64,000 bases of DNA from Sinorhizobium sp. 6-70 (lineage in GTDB: Bacteria; Pseudomonadota; Alphaproteobacteria; Rhizobiales; Rhizobiaceae): NCBI RefSeq assembly GCF_030124375.1, contig NZ_JASKLS010000009.1, positions 98,652-162,651 on the forward strand, read 5' to 3'. The position numbers were made by a program, and so were the translations under genes. The stretch's first letter is position 1; every line of letters begins with the position of its first letter. The notes under the pieces are model-generated. The model was not told the DNA's origin. It did not search any database and saw only the letters and a program-made list of their open reading frames with translations. Shown here one piece after another: positions 8,096-16,603 of this stretch.

Positions 8096-10121
8096 CTTGA
8101 GCGACTTCACCGCCTTGAACGAAGTGGCGCCGGGAAAGGTCGCTGACTGGTCGGTGGCGATCTCGCCTGCTGATCCGCTGGTGACTGCGAGCCTTGTCAG
8201 CGCGGCGCCCTTCGCCAGCGCCGAGGCCCTGGTCGGTGCCGTGATGGGCCTGTTCGGAGGCGACCCGCCGCCCTTGATCACTTTTGACCGTGGCGGACAC
8301 TATGCGCGCGTCGAGGTCGATGCGCAGGTTGGCCTCTCCGGCGGAGGTTTTGTGCTGGTGCTGCAGCGCGCCTTATCCAACGACTATGACCGCCTCGCTG
8401 CCGCCAAGGCCGCCTGCGATGCCAAGAATGTCCCTCTCGTCGCGAAAGTTAGCCTGGGCTGGACCTCCAACCGCGGCCCGCTGGGCCTCATTGGTCCGTC
8501 GAGCAAGGGCCTGGTGCCGGTCGGTGCTTTCGCGATCACCGAGATTGTTCCGTCGGTTGAAGGCGTCGCCTATCGTATCGCGCTACATGGGCGTGAGTTG
8601 ATTGGACACCGGCTTTCCAAGCGCCGCGTCACCAAGGCGGAAGAGGCAAGGACCCCAGAGGAGGCTGTGGTTGCCGTGATGAAGCTCCTGGGCTTCAACG
8701 AGGATGAGTATCTAATTGATCTCGCGAACCCCCCGCCGCCGCCGGCAACCAGCCATCCCAAGATCAAGCTCGCTCTGGGTCAGGACGGACTTACCGAGGT
8801 CCAGCGGCTCGGCACCCTGATCGAGACCTTCGGCAAGCGCCAGGGCCGCAAGCCATTCCTTGTGCGCGATGGCGTGCTGCACATTGGTGTCGGCCGCGCG
8901 ATCCCGTTCAAAGGCGCCAAAGCCTCAGGCAAAGTGCTTCGGGTCTCTGCCGCCAATGGGTTGATCGGCTATGCCGAGACACAAAGCACGCCCCGTGATC
9001 CGAAGTTCGATTTCGCGGAAGCTTTCGAGGCTGGCAACCTGACCGCCACCCCTGAAATGCGTAGGAATTTCCGTCTGGATCTCGTCGGCGCGCCGCAGAT
9101 CCATCCGGGCGACGTCGTTGCCTTCCCACCGAGCAAGGACCCCAAATCGCCTGCTCCGATAGAGTTGGCGGGGGCTGAGGACTGGACCAAGGCGATAGAG
9201 CTTTATGTGGCCAGCGTCAGCCACCGGATCGAACCGAATGCGGGCTTCATGACAACTGTCACGGGGGTGCAGGTAGAGACCTCTGGCGGTAGATCCACGT
9301 CGATCTGGGACGTCCCCTCCGGGGCGCCGGTAAAAGCCGCCAGTCGTGGTGCGCGCAGCCTCGACGACGGTACACCCGAAGGGGCGCTGTCCCATTCGGT
9401 GTCCCAGGCGGTAGAGCGTGCACTGGCCCACTACGCGCTCGCCGAAGTCGCCGAGGTCGCGAGCACGGTGCCCGCCTCGGGCGAGGACTCTCTTCTGCCG
9501 CTCGCCTCCAACTTGGTCGTCGGCGTCTCGGATCAGCCCTGGCATATGCGCCGCTCGGCGATCAACGGCCTCTACCGGAATGGCGGCGTGATGTTTAGCG
9601 TGCCTTATGTCTCGCCCTTCGCATGGGGTCCTTTCGGCCTTGTGCTGCCGCGCTATCCCGGAACCCGCGTAATGCTTCTGCCCGCTCACGGCGACGCCGA
9701 GGATGCCGTCGACATCGGGGCAATCTGGCACGGACCGCCTGACGACAATGCCGCTCGGCCATCGAATGTGGAGCCCGGCGACTGGTGGTTGAAGCTCCCG
9801 GCGAAGGTTGAGATGAAGGATCACGCCGACGTCGTCGCTGGTCCGATTTTCCCGCCTCCCGATGCGCTGGCCACAAACGACCTGACGGATGCCAACGGCA
9901 ATCGCGTCATCGAAGTCGGCCAACTGGTCATCCGGGTTGGCAAGAAGGCGCTGAATAAGGGCAGTGAACGACCCGAAGCGGATAACCGCGCCGAAGCCAT
10001 CGTCATCGAACAGAAGGACGGAGGGGCGCTGATCACCATCGAGGCGGACGGCAAAATAACCATCAAAGCCAAGAACGTGGCGGTCGAGGTGTCGGGCACA
10101 ATGGACGTGAAGAAGGCATGA
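8088..10121 (+). CDS. Baseplate hub / central spike protein (VgrG, gp27-gp5-like)
   Basis: The likely start is ATG 8088 (677 residues), overlapping the upstream gene; an ATG at 8070 in frame is the alternative. The N-terminal two thirds read like a gp27-type hub: repeated beta modules and a segment resembling phage D/late-control proteins near residues 155-330. The C-terminal 200 residues hold an OB-fold-like region (GVMFSVPYVSPFAWGPFGLV, PGTRVMLLPAHGDAEDAVDIGAIW). They end in a repetitive beta stretch (ALITIEADGKITIKAKNVAVEV) typical of the spike beta-helix of gpV/VgrG proteins. Its role would be the membrane-piercing centre of the baseplate and a docking point for tip or effector proteins. 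Confidence 0.68.
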   Translation: MVSLSDFTALNEVAPGKVADWSVAISPADPLVTASLVSAAPFASAEALVGAVMGLFGGDPPPLITFDRGGHYARVEVDAQVGLSGGGFVLVLQRALSNDYDRLAAAKAACDAKNVPLVAKVSLGWTSNRGPLGLIGPSSKGLVPVGAFAITEIVPSVEGVAYRIALHGRELIGHRLSKRRVTKAEEARTPEEAVVAVMKLLGFNEDEYLIDLANPPPPPATSHPKIKLALGQDGLTEVQRLGTLIETFGKRQGRKPFLVRDGVLHIGVGRAIPFKGAKASGKVLRVSAANGLIGYAETQSTPRDPKFDFAEAFEAGNLTATPEMRRNFRLDLVGAPQIHPGDVVAFPPSKDPKSPAPIELAGAEDWTKAIELYVASVSHRIEPNAGFMTTVTGVQVETSGGRSTSIWDVPSGAPVKAASRGARSLDDGTPEGALSHSVSQAVERALAHYALAEVAEVASTVPASGEDSLLPLASNLVVGVSDQPWHMRRSAINGLYRNGGVMFSVPYVSPFAWGPFGLVLPRYPGTRVMLLPAHGDAEDAVDIGAIWHGPPDDNAARPSNVEPGDWWLKLPAKVEMKDHADVVAGPIFPPPDALATNDLTDANGNRVIEVGQLVIRVGKKALNKGSERPEADNRAEAIVIEQKDGGALITIEADGKITIKAKNVAVEVSGTMDVKKA

Positions 10122-10137
10122 GGAGAGCTCTACCGCC

Positions 10138-10590
10138 ATGACCAAACCCATCGCCAGCGCCAGCCGCATCCTCGGCAAGGGCCTCGCCCTCGCCGCCACC
10201 GACCCGGGGGAGGACATCGGCCTCGACATCGCCTTCGCTGGTCGCGACCTCGCCTGTGTGTCGGGCCATGATGCGCTCACCCAGGACCTGCGCGTGGCAC
10301 TGTGCACCGGGCTTGGCACCGATCCCCTGAACACCGGCTTTGGCTCGGACGCCTTTGCCGCGATGGCCGAAGAGACCGATACGCTGATGCAACTTGAACG
10401 CATTCGGGTTGCCATTATCCGAGTCTTACGCACCGATCCGCGCATCAGCCGGATTGTCGATGTCCGTATCAACGGCGAGCCACGCCCCTTCGCCGCCGAG
10501 CGGACCACCACGCTTTCCATTACCGCCGTGTTCGAGACCGCGTTGCACGACTTCGCAACCATTACCATCGAGGGATTGCCCGATGCCTGA
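10138..10590 (+). CDS. Baseplate wedge protein, gp25-like
   Basis: This 150-residue protein shows the gp25/gpW signatures. There is a central GTDPLNTGFGSD motif (the lysozyme-like 'GTDP.n..fG' turn). It is followed by a helix (LMQLERIRVAIIRVLRTDPRI) and strands ending VRINGEPRPF and TTLSITAVFET. gp25-like wedges nucleate sheath polymerisation on the baseplate in phages, T6SS (TssE) and eCIS. It follows the spike gene by 16 bp and its end overlaps the start of the J-like gene, the usual order. Confidence 0.7.
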   Translation: MTKPIASASRILGKGLALAATDPGEDIGLDIAFAGRDLACVSGHDALTQDLRVALCTGLGTDPLNTGFGSDAFAAMAEETDTLMQLERIRVAIIRVLRTDPRISRIVDVRINGEPRPFAAERTTTLSITAVFETALHDFATITIEGLPDA

Positions 10591-12028
10591 CGCTGCCAAC
10601 TTCGTCCCGGACTCCATCGATCCCTCGGCTGTCGCCGAGGCCGACTTGCGCAACAGTGCCGGCGGCCCTTATGGCCTCACCGAAGAGGGTTTCATCCCGA
10701 AACCTTACGCCCGCCTGGTCGCCGAAGGCTTAGCGCGGGCCCAGCTGTACTTCGGCGATGACATAGATGTCCGGCCGGGCTCGGTACTGCGGCGGCTGAT
10801 CGAGATGTCTGCGCTCGAACATGCGCGCACCCACGCAACACTGGCGGCAATGTATGATTCGCTCTTCGTGTCCAGCGCAAGCGGTGATGCGCTGTCACGG
10901 CTGGGCGAGGAGCTCGGCCTGCCGCGGCCAGCGATGCAGGCCAGCGGCACCATCTCCATCACGCTGGTCGCGCCGTTGCCGGCGGGAGGGTTTGTTATCC
11001 CGGCCGGTGCCCGGATGTTGAGTCCGGGCGGTCATCACGCCGCACTTGCCGAAAGCGCGCGTTTCGCCGATAACCGCAAGACGGTCACGGTCGCTGTCCA
11101 GGCTTTCTATCCAGGCGCTGAACACAATCTCGATCCCGCCGTCGCGACCGAGAAGCTCGCGCTGTGGAACCCGGTCGATCCGGCTCTCGACGGCCTGCGC
11201 CGACTGGCAGCCGACAGTGGCATGACCGCGGAGGCGGCCGCGCCGATCGCCCACACGGCTCCGCTGACGGGCGGCGATTCGTTTTGGACCGACGGCCGTT
11301 ACCGTGAACTCCTGCTTCAGGCGCCGCGATCGATCTGGAGCGTCGAAGCTCTGCGCACCGCAGTGTCGCTGGTTCCTGGCGTGGCTGCCGTGCAGGTGAT
11401 TGACGAATTTGGAGGGCTCGACCTCGATCGTTCGATCTTCGGCAACTTCAACTTTGTCCAGGGGCTTTTCTCGGCCGCCCGCGATTATGGTTCGCCATAC
11501 GCGTTCCGCGTCATGGTCAAGCCGTCCGCGGCGGCGATCTGGGATGGAGCGGACGGGTTGCACGCGACGATCGCCGAGGCAATCGAGGATCTGCGCCCGA
11601 TGGGGGTCTTCGCCGACATCCGCAAGGCCGAGGAAATCGGTGTCGCCGTCAACGCCAAGCTGGTGGTCAAGGGCGAACCGTTGCCCGCCGGCGATCGCGC
11701 CAGCGTCAACGCTTCGCCAGCCGCGATGGCTCTGAAGGGACGCCTTCTCGACCGCATCCGAAGCTATGTCGGGGGGCTAACCTTCGGCGAGCCGGTGCGC
11801 GCTGCCCACATTTCGTGGGCGATGCTGAACGAGCCGGGAATAGAGGATGTGCTCGATCTGCGCCTTGCCCGCGTGATCCCGGCCACCACCGCGTTGGACT
11901 TCTCAACAGAGGTGACGGACGCTGCCGCGCTCACCGCGACAATGCTGCCCGAAGGTGACAATCTTACCCTCGCCCGTGATCAGGTCGCGGTCTTGATCGA
12001 CGACCCCTCGGGCCTTGAGATCTTGTAG
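10583..12028 (+). CDS. Baseplate J-like wedge protein (gpJ/TssF-type)
   Basis: The start at ATG 10583 overlaps the gp25-like stop by 8 bp, giving 481 residues. Phage baseplate J features are an N-terminal helix, then RPGSVLRRLIEMSALEHARTH. A DALSRLGEELGLPRPAMQ motif follows ('L..la.elGl.R..a..A.G'). Next comes a beta domain (VIPAGARMLSPGG) and a C-terminal module with GDNLTLARDQVAVLIDD. It forms the wedge that links hub to sheath. The order gp25-J-J matches Pvc9-Pvc11-Pvc12-like systems. Confidence 0.7.
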   Translation: MPDAANFVPDSIDPSAVAEADLRNSAGGPYGLTEEGFIPKPYARLVAEGLARAQLYFGDDIDVRPGSVLRRLIEMSALEHARTHATLAAMYDSLFVSSASGDALSRLGEELGLPRPAMQASGTISITLVAPLPAGGFVIPAGARMLSPGGHHAALAESARFADNRKTVTVAVQAFYPGAEHNLDPAVATEKLALWNPVDPALDGLRRLAADSGMTAEAAAPIAHTAPLTGGDSFWTDGRYRELLLQAPRSIWSVEALRTAVSLVPGVAAVQVIDEFGGLDLDRSIFGNFNFVQGLFSAARDYGSPYAFRVMVKPSAAAIWDGADGLHATIAEAIEDLRPMGVFADIRKAEEIGVAVNAKLVVKGEPLPAGDRASVNASPAAMALKGRLLDRIRSYVGGLTFGEPVRAAHISWAMLNEPGIEDVLDLRLARVIPATTALDFSTEVTDAAALTATMLPEGDNLTLARDQVAVLIDDPSGLEIL

Positions 12029-12036
12029 GAGCCGTC

Positions 12037-14319
12037 ATGCCGATCTCCGATCCCTTCTCTGCCGACATTCTTAGAAGGCTTGCGGACGACATGACCGGTC
12101 CGATGGCCGCCGGTGCGCGCGTCGAGTCCGTTCCGCTCGGCGCAGGACTGACAGTGGAGCTGACTGCGGCCTTGCGTGAAGCGGCGATGTTCCTTGCCCT
12201 CTCGGCAGACCTGGACGCTCGGCCGCTCACCGTCGCTGTGCGGCTCGTCCGTCCTACGCCCGCCCGCGCCCTCGCTCCGATTTCATTCGCCGGCTGGTCA
12301 GAGGCTGGTTCGGTGGTGCCGCTCTACCTGCCGATTGCCGACCCCGAGACCGAGATGGTGGCGCCATTTCGGCTGAAGCTCACGTTTTTGCGCGCCGGCG
12401 CGGAATTGTCGGAGGCGGAGGCCACGGCGCTGGTCGAGGGGCGGCTCGTTTCGGGCAGGCTCGGCCGACTGATGGCACTCCTTGATGCCGAAACGGTGGC
12501 AATCCGTCGTCACACCCGCGCCATTGCCGCTGCCCGCAGCATCGAGACCGCCGACGCGGCCAGCCTGGATCGCCACGGCGGCGATCTTGGAGTACCGAGG
12601 CAGACGGCCCGGCTGACATTGGCGGCGGACGGAACAGTCAGCACTGTGTCGGAGCGCGAGCCAGACGCCGATTATCGCCGCCGGCTGGCAATGTATCGCG
12701 CTTTCGCCTTTCCGCGGCCAAGCCAATATACGACCCGGTTTAGTGCGGACGGCCCGTTGGCACAAATGGGCTTTGCCGGCACGCTGGAGTTGCGTGAGGA
12801 CGTCAACCCGTTCTCGCTCGCGGTGGCATTGATCTCGGTTGGCCTAACCGGGGCCGAAGCGGACGCCCGCGCCGACAATTTTCGCAACTTCTTGCGCCGC
12901 TGGGTGCTATTGGATCTAAACAATGCTCCACCGGCGGCAAGGCCAATGTCCGCCGCCGACCGGGAGGCCTCGGGGAATCTGCGAAAGCGTCTTCGGGACT
13001 TCGTCGAAATAGCCGCCATAGACGCGGCGATGGCGCCCGACCTCGCGCTGGGGCTCGACCGGGCAGTCGCGCTTTTCAGGGCGGTCGGCGTCGGGCAGAA
13101 ACTGAAGCTTGTTCGGGCGTTGGATCCGGGCGCGGGATCGCGCTACAGTTTGGGGCTGGGGCTCGGGATCGAACCTCTGACGGCAGCGACGCTCGATACG
13201 CTCTTCACCACCGCTGGTGGACCGGCGCCCGCTGGAGCATCACCAGAAGTATTGGCAACCTTCTCAGCGCTGAAAAGACCGACGAACCTCAAGGACGATC
13301 CGCTCGGCTCGTGGGTGTGGCGGGCATGCGGCTTCCGCACCGTGCACCTCGCTGAAGCGGACGAGCTTTTCCTGTCACACCTGGCGACGGGTGCTCTGAC
13401 GCTAGCTGGCGATACCAGCATCGTCCTTCCGGCCACTGGTCAAGATGCCGCCGGGAATTTCCTGGCGAGCTTTGTGCCGGAGGCCGGCAGCGACACGTCG
13501 AAGATTATCGCCGCGGCAGCCGCGGCCGCAGCCGCAGCTTTGCCAGGCACGCAACCTTCCGCCGATGCCGCGGGCGTTCTGGCCGCTGCAATGCCCGCAG
13601 GCGCCGCCCGCGGTGTCAGGTTACGCGCTGCCGGCCTGCCGGCAATCGAGGACTGGCAACCGGTTCGCGAAGCCCTCTCGGTACTGGACGCCCAGAGTTT
13701 TGTCGTGCTGGAGCTTCCCGCGGCAACCACCGCTGGGCTGGCGAACGACGCGGCGGCCGCCTGGACTGAGCTGTCAAACCTCGCCCGGGCACTTCGGCAG
13801 GCCGGCGCCGCTGCCGCACTGCCGCTCTTTACCGCAGGTGCCGCCGCCATGGTGGTTGCCACCACCGCGCTGCCCATCGCTGGCGCCAATCTCGCGGGAC
13901 GAGCTTCTACCGGCTTCCGTTGGTTTTTGATCCCGATTGACAAACCAACGTACCGCGCCCAGGGCGAGGGGAACGCGCCCCTTGCCTCGCTCGACCGCCG
14001 CACTGGCCCGACCACGACGTTGCGCGTCCGTGCTCCTGGGCTCTATGCCTTGGTTGCCCTCGGCTATCAGCATCTCGGTGGCACCGACCCGTACGAGGTC
14101 CGGATCGAGGCTGGCACGGAGGACCTGCTGACCTACATGCAGTATGAATTCCTGATGAACCTGCTCGCGCTGCGCTACCCAGCCGGTGTGGAGATCAATA
14201 CCTGGCCGATCCGCCGCTTTCATGTCGCCAGCGACGACGGCACCCGCACCGCGCTCGATCCGTCCGCGGCGCGTACCTGGCGACCGTTCCGCCGACAGCG
14301 CCGCGCCGGCACACCCTGA
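12037..14319 (+). CDS. Second, larger baseplate J-like protein
   Basis: This 760-residue protein begins 8 bp after the first J-like gene. The segment DAASLDRHGGDLGVPRQTARL, followed by EREPDADYRRRLAMYRAF, is the characteristic J-family pattern ('ld..g..lgv.R', then 'es..eyR.Ri'). After residue 400 it continues into a long Ala-rich region (poly-Ala near 488-498) with weakly conserved beta stretches. eCIS and several tailocins carry two J-like proteins of unequal length; this fits the longer one. A fused extra C-terminal domain is possible and was not identified. Confidence 0.58.
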   Translation: MPISDPFSADILRRLADDMTGPMAAGARVESVPLGAGLTVELTAALREAAMFLALSADLDARPLTVAVRLVRPTPARALAPISFAGWSEAGSVVPLYLPIADPETEMVAPFRLKLTFLRAGAELSEAEATALVEGRLVSGRLGRLMALLDAETVAIRRHTRAIAAARSIETADAASLDRHGGDLGVPRQTARLTLAADGTVSTVSEREPDADYRRRLAMYRAFAFPRPSQYTTRFSADGPLAQMGFAGTLELREDVNPFSLAVALISVGLTGAEADARADNFRNFLRRWVLLDLNNAPPAARPMSAADREASGNLRKRLRDFVEIAAIDAAMAPDLALGLDRAVALFRAVGVGQKLKLVRALDPGAGSRYSLGLGLGIEPLTAATLDTLFTTAGGPAPAGASPEVLATFSALKRPTNLKDDPLGSWVWRACGFRTVHLAEADELFLSHLATGALTLAGDTSIVLPATGQDAAGNFLASFVPEAGSDTSKIIAAAAAAAAAALPGTQPSADAAGVLAAAMPAGAARGVRLRAAGLPAIEDWQPVREALSVLDAQSFVVLELPAATTAGLANDAAAAWTELSNLARALRQAGAAAALPLFTAGAAAMVVATTALPIAGANLAGRASTGFRWFLIPIDKPTYRAQGEGNAPLASLDRRTGPTTTLRVRAPGLYALVALGYQHLGGTDPYEVRIEAGTEDLLTYMQYEFLMNLLALRYPAGVEINTWPIRRFHVASDDGTRTALDPSAARTWRPFRRQRRAGTP

Positions 14320-14336
14320 TCCTGTGGAGACCTGCC

Positions 14337-15728
14337 ATGGCCGATTTCGACACCATCCTGAAGACCAACTTCGACGTCGATACGGATGAGATTTTCGCCA
14401 AACTCGACACCTTTGAGCTGACGGAGGCCCAGAAGGGAGTTCTGGCGACTTCCATCGTTCTGGAGCGGATAGGTTCGGTCAAGCGAACCTTTTCATACAC
14501 CCACCCCCTCGCGGCCTCCGACGACGACTGCGCACCAACCTTCGCACGCAGCTTCATTCATGCCGACTGGGAGGATGGTGAGGATGTCGTCTCGGCGCAG
14601 GGCTCGAATGGCGACGAAGGCTTCAACGCCCGCTTCCACAAGATCGAGGCCGATCTCGACGCACTCTCCACCGACATTGCCAAGAATTTCGAATGTTTGG
14701 CCGAATTGCGATCAGACCTCGCCACGCTGCTTGAAGAGATCAAGCTGGAGTTGAACCGGATCAACACAGATATCCAGAGTCTTAAGCCTAAGAGCGGTGG
14801 TGTCACCTTGCCACCGGTGGTCTTCCCTCCCGAAGTCATTTTTCCGCCGATTAACGTCGGTCCACGGCGACCGATCGGGCCCCTCGATCCACGGGGTCCG
14901 TTGATCAATCCTGGCTCGATCGACCCCAGCAACCCCTTCATCTTTCCGGTTAATCCAGGTGGCTTTCTTGGTGTTGTCCCCGGCGCCCCCGCGATCAATC
15001 CAGCCTTCGGCGGTGCCGACAATCCCGGCACGGTCTGGACATCGCGGGAGGATCCAAATGTTGGCATCATCGCCGGAATGCGAGCGACCCGTGTAACAGA
15101 GGGTGTATTCAACGGCACGAAGGTCGAGCTATGGAATACTCCGCTCGGCACGGTGTTGACGCCGATCACCCCCGTTGGCGCTGCGCCGCAGGGCTTTATC
15201 GATCCGCGGCTCGAAATGACGGGCCGCGTCGGCGCCTGGTCTGTCGCCAACGCGGACACGGTCAAGGATCGGTTCGGCGGCAATGCTTTCACCAAGGCTG
15301 ATCTGGAGCGCGAATTCGGCGATACCGATATTGGCGGAGGCGTGACGTTGAAGGAAGCTCTGAGGGGACTGAACGCCGATCGCAGCTTCGCCGATGTTGG
15401 CGAACTGGTTGACGGCATCGCCTCCGCTCAGGCAACGGCCATCATCAATGCCGGTGCTGCCACTGTTGCAAGCATCGGCAGCGTCGGCTTGCACGTGGGT
15501 GATGTCCGCCCGGAGGCTTCCTCGGTCGAGGTCTTCGCCGCAGCCTCGCCCGAAGAGCGCGCCGCACTCTCCGCTGCGGGCATCGATACGGTCAGCAAGC
15601 TTGCGAGCGCGAACCCAGATGAACTTGCCGTTGCGCTCAGTGCCACTGCTGGCTCCACCGATGCGGGTCGCCTTGCCGCGGGACGGCTGCGGGGCATCGC
15701 ATTGGCGGTAGGCCGGCTTCGTCCGTAA
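14337..15728 (+). CDS. Coiled-coil / proline-rich fibre-like protein
   Basis: This 463-residue protein has three parts. An N-terminal cap (about 1-85) resembles the attachment region of a tail fibre. A coiled coil follows at about 90-150. A Pro/Gly-rich segment with FPPEVIFPPI-type repeats runs at about 157-225. The C-terminal 85 residues are helical and hold an HhH-like turn (LSAAGIDTVSKLASANPDELA). The arrangement fits a fibre or spoke attached to the baseplate, but no receptor-binding domain is recognisable. The HhH-like end also resembles short DNA-binding or structural domains, so a cargo role is not excluded. Confidence 0.5.
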   Translation: MADFDTILKTNFDVDTDEIFAKLDTFELTEAQKGVLATSIVLERIGSVKRTFSYTHPLAASDDDCAPTFARSFIHADWEDGEDVVSAQGSNGDEGFNARFHKIEADLDALSTDIAKNFECLAELRSDLATLLEEIKLELNRINTDIQSLKPKSGGVTLPPVVFPPEVIFPPINVGPRRPIGPLDPRGPLINPGSIDPSNPFIFPVNPGGFLGVVPGAPAINPAFGGADNPGTVWTSREDPNVGIIAGMRATRVTEGVFNGTKVELWNTPLGTVLTPITPVGAAPQGFIDPRLEMTGRVGAWSVANADTVKDRFGGNAFTKADLEREFGDTDIGGGVTLKEALRGLNADRSFADVGELVDGIASAQATAIINAGAATVASIGSVGLHVGDVRPEASSVEVFAAASPEERAALSAAGIDTVSKLASANPDELAVALSATAGSTDAGRLAAGRLRGIALAVGRLRP

Positions 15729-15734
15729 AGCGCG

Positions 15735-16100
15735 ATGGTGACGAAGTCGATAGCGGTAAAGGCGGACGTCTCAACCGAGACCGCAACACCGGATTCGCCA
15801 GCGAACGGGTTCGATCCCGGCGGCAGTTGGTCGCAGATCAGTTTCGTCGTCGAGACATGCGACGTACTGACGGTCGGCGGCGCTGCGGTTGCCTGGAGGG
15901 CCTTGGCGACTTTCGCTTACACTGGCACTCAAGGCGGGACCTCGACCGCAACCAGTCCGCCGAGTTCGGTAAATCTTACCGGCTCATCGTCGGGATTGAT
16001 CGGGGAGGGCAAGCCGCTGCTGCGCGACGGCGACAGCGCCGAGGACAGCTTTGGGAACAAGATCAAGGTCAGCGCAAGCGGGCCTTTGCGTTCCGACTAA
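15735..16100 (+). CDS. Small beta protein, possible PAAR-like spike tip
   Basis: This 121-residue protein is the last gene of the particle operon, 6 bp after the fibre-like gene. It is rich in Gly, Ser and Thr with short strands (CDVLTVGGAAVAWRALATF, NLTGSSSGLIGEGKPLL) and ends in LLRDGDSAEDSFGNKIKVS. The pattern recalls PAAR-like tips, which have a V-G-x-x-V turn and a GD motif near the end. The canonical PAAR repeat is not evident. Its small size and operon position support a structural accessory role. Confidence 0.42.
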   Translation: MVTKSIAVKADVSTETATPDSPANGFDPGGSWSQISFVVETCDVLTVGGAAVAWRALATFAYTGTQGGTSTATSPPSSVNLTGSSSGLIGEGKPLLRDGDSAEDSFGNKIKVSASGPLRSD

Positions 16101-16503
16101 AGCGTTTCCGGGAGAACTACGAAACGGACGACAGCAACGGAAGTCACAATCATTCCGCGAGGCTTCGACATAGGCCCGCCAACCGCCGAAGGCGGCGAGC
16201 ACCGCGCCGTTGCATTTGCTGCCGATGATAGACATATACCGCAGTAGCATTCGTGGACGCGCCACCGGCGCCGAGGAGATGCTAAGGGTTGGCCCCAAAG
16301 CGCATTCACAAGTTTAGGCCGATGCGCCAAACTACGCAGCAGGTTCGCGTATCCAGGTGATCGGTCTAGCCAATACAGTCTTCTGGACAAAGCGACCCAT
16401 TGTGGGGCGAGGGCAGTCGTGCCTATGCGGACTTTAGGCGCGAACCCGGTGCAAATGTTCTTTTCTGTGCTTTCATTATCAACTGGGACCGGTTGCAATG
16501 TAG
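16101..16503. other. Intergenic, no supported gene
   Basis: This gap follows the particle operon. A minus-strand open frame of 133 residues (16097-16498) has no ribosome site or recognisable family and overlaps the end of the preceding gene, so it was not called. A weak stem (CGTTTC at 16103-16108, GAAACG at 16121-16126) lies just after the last particle gene but has no T-run, so it is a poor terminator candidate. Nothing else was recognised. Confidence 0.4.
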
Positions 16504-16592
16504 TTATAAGATTTTCCCGATCGTCTTATAGTAGGCGGCCCTTGCCAGCGAGCCGTACTGCAAGTTATAAGAAATTTGCGAATATCTTATAG
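16504..16592. promoter_or_regulatory. Two palindromic operator-like sites
   Basis: TTATAAGA (16504-16511) pairs with TCTTATAG (16524-16531). A second copy, TTATAAGA (16565-16572), pairs with TCTTATAG (16585-16592). The left half-sites are 61 bp apart and the second palindrome ends 11 bp before the start codon at 16604. Duplicated AT-rich palindromes over a start site are typical autoregulatory operators. Which protein binds is unknown; no regulator gene sits next to the nucleotidyltransferase. Confidence 0.55.
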
Positions 16593-16603
16593 CGAGCTGG
16601 CTG

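Noticed and set aside
8925..10568. Long antisense open frame of 547 codons opposite the hub/spike gene
   Set aside because: It mirrors the codon bias of a confident plus-strand gene and has no family features.
1..16100. Complete prophage
   Set aside because: No head, packaging, lysis or integrase genes appear within the visible part; only tail-like genes are present.
16097..16498. Minus-strand 133-codon frame after the particle operon
   Set aside because: No ribosome site, overlaps the last particle gene and has no recognisable domain.
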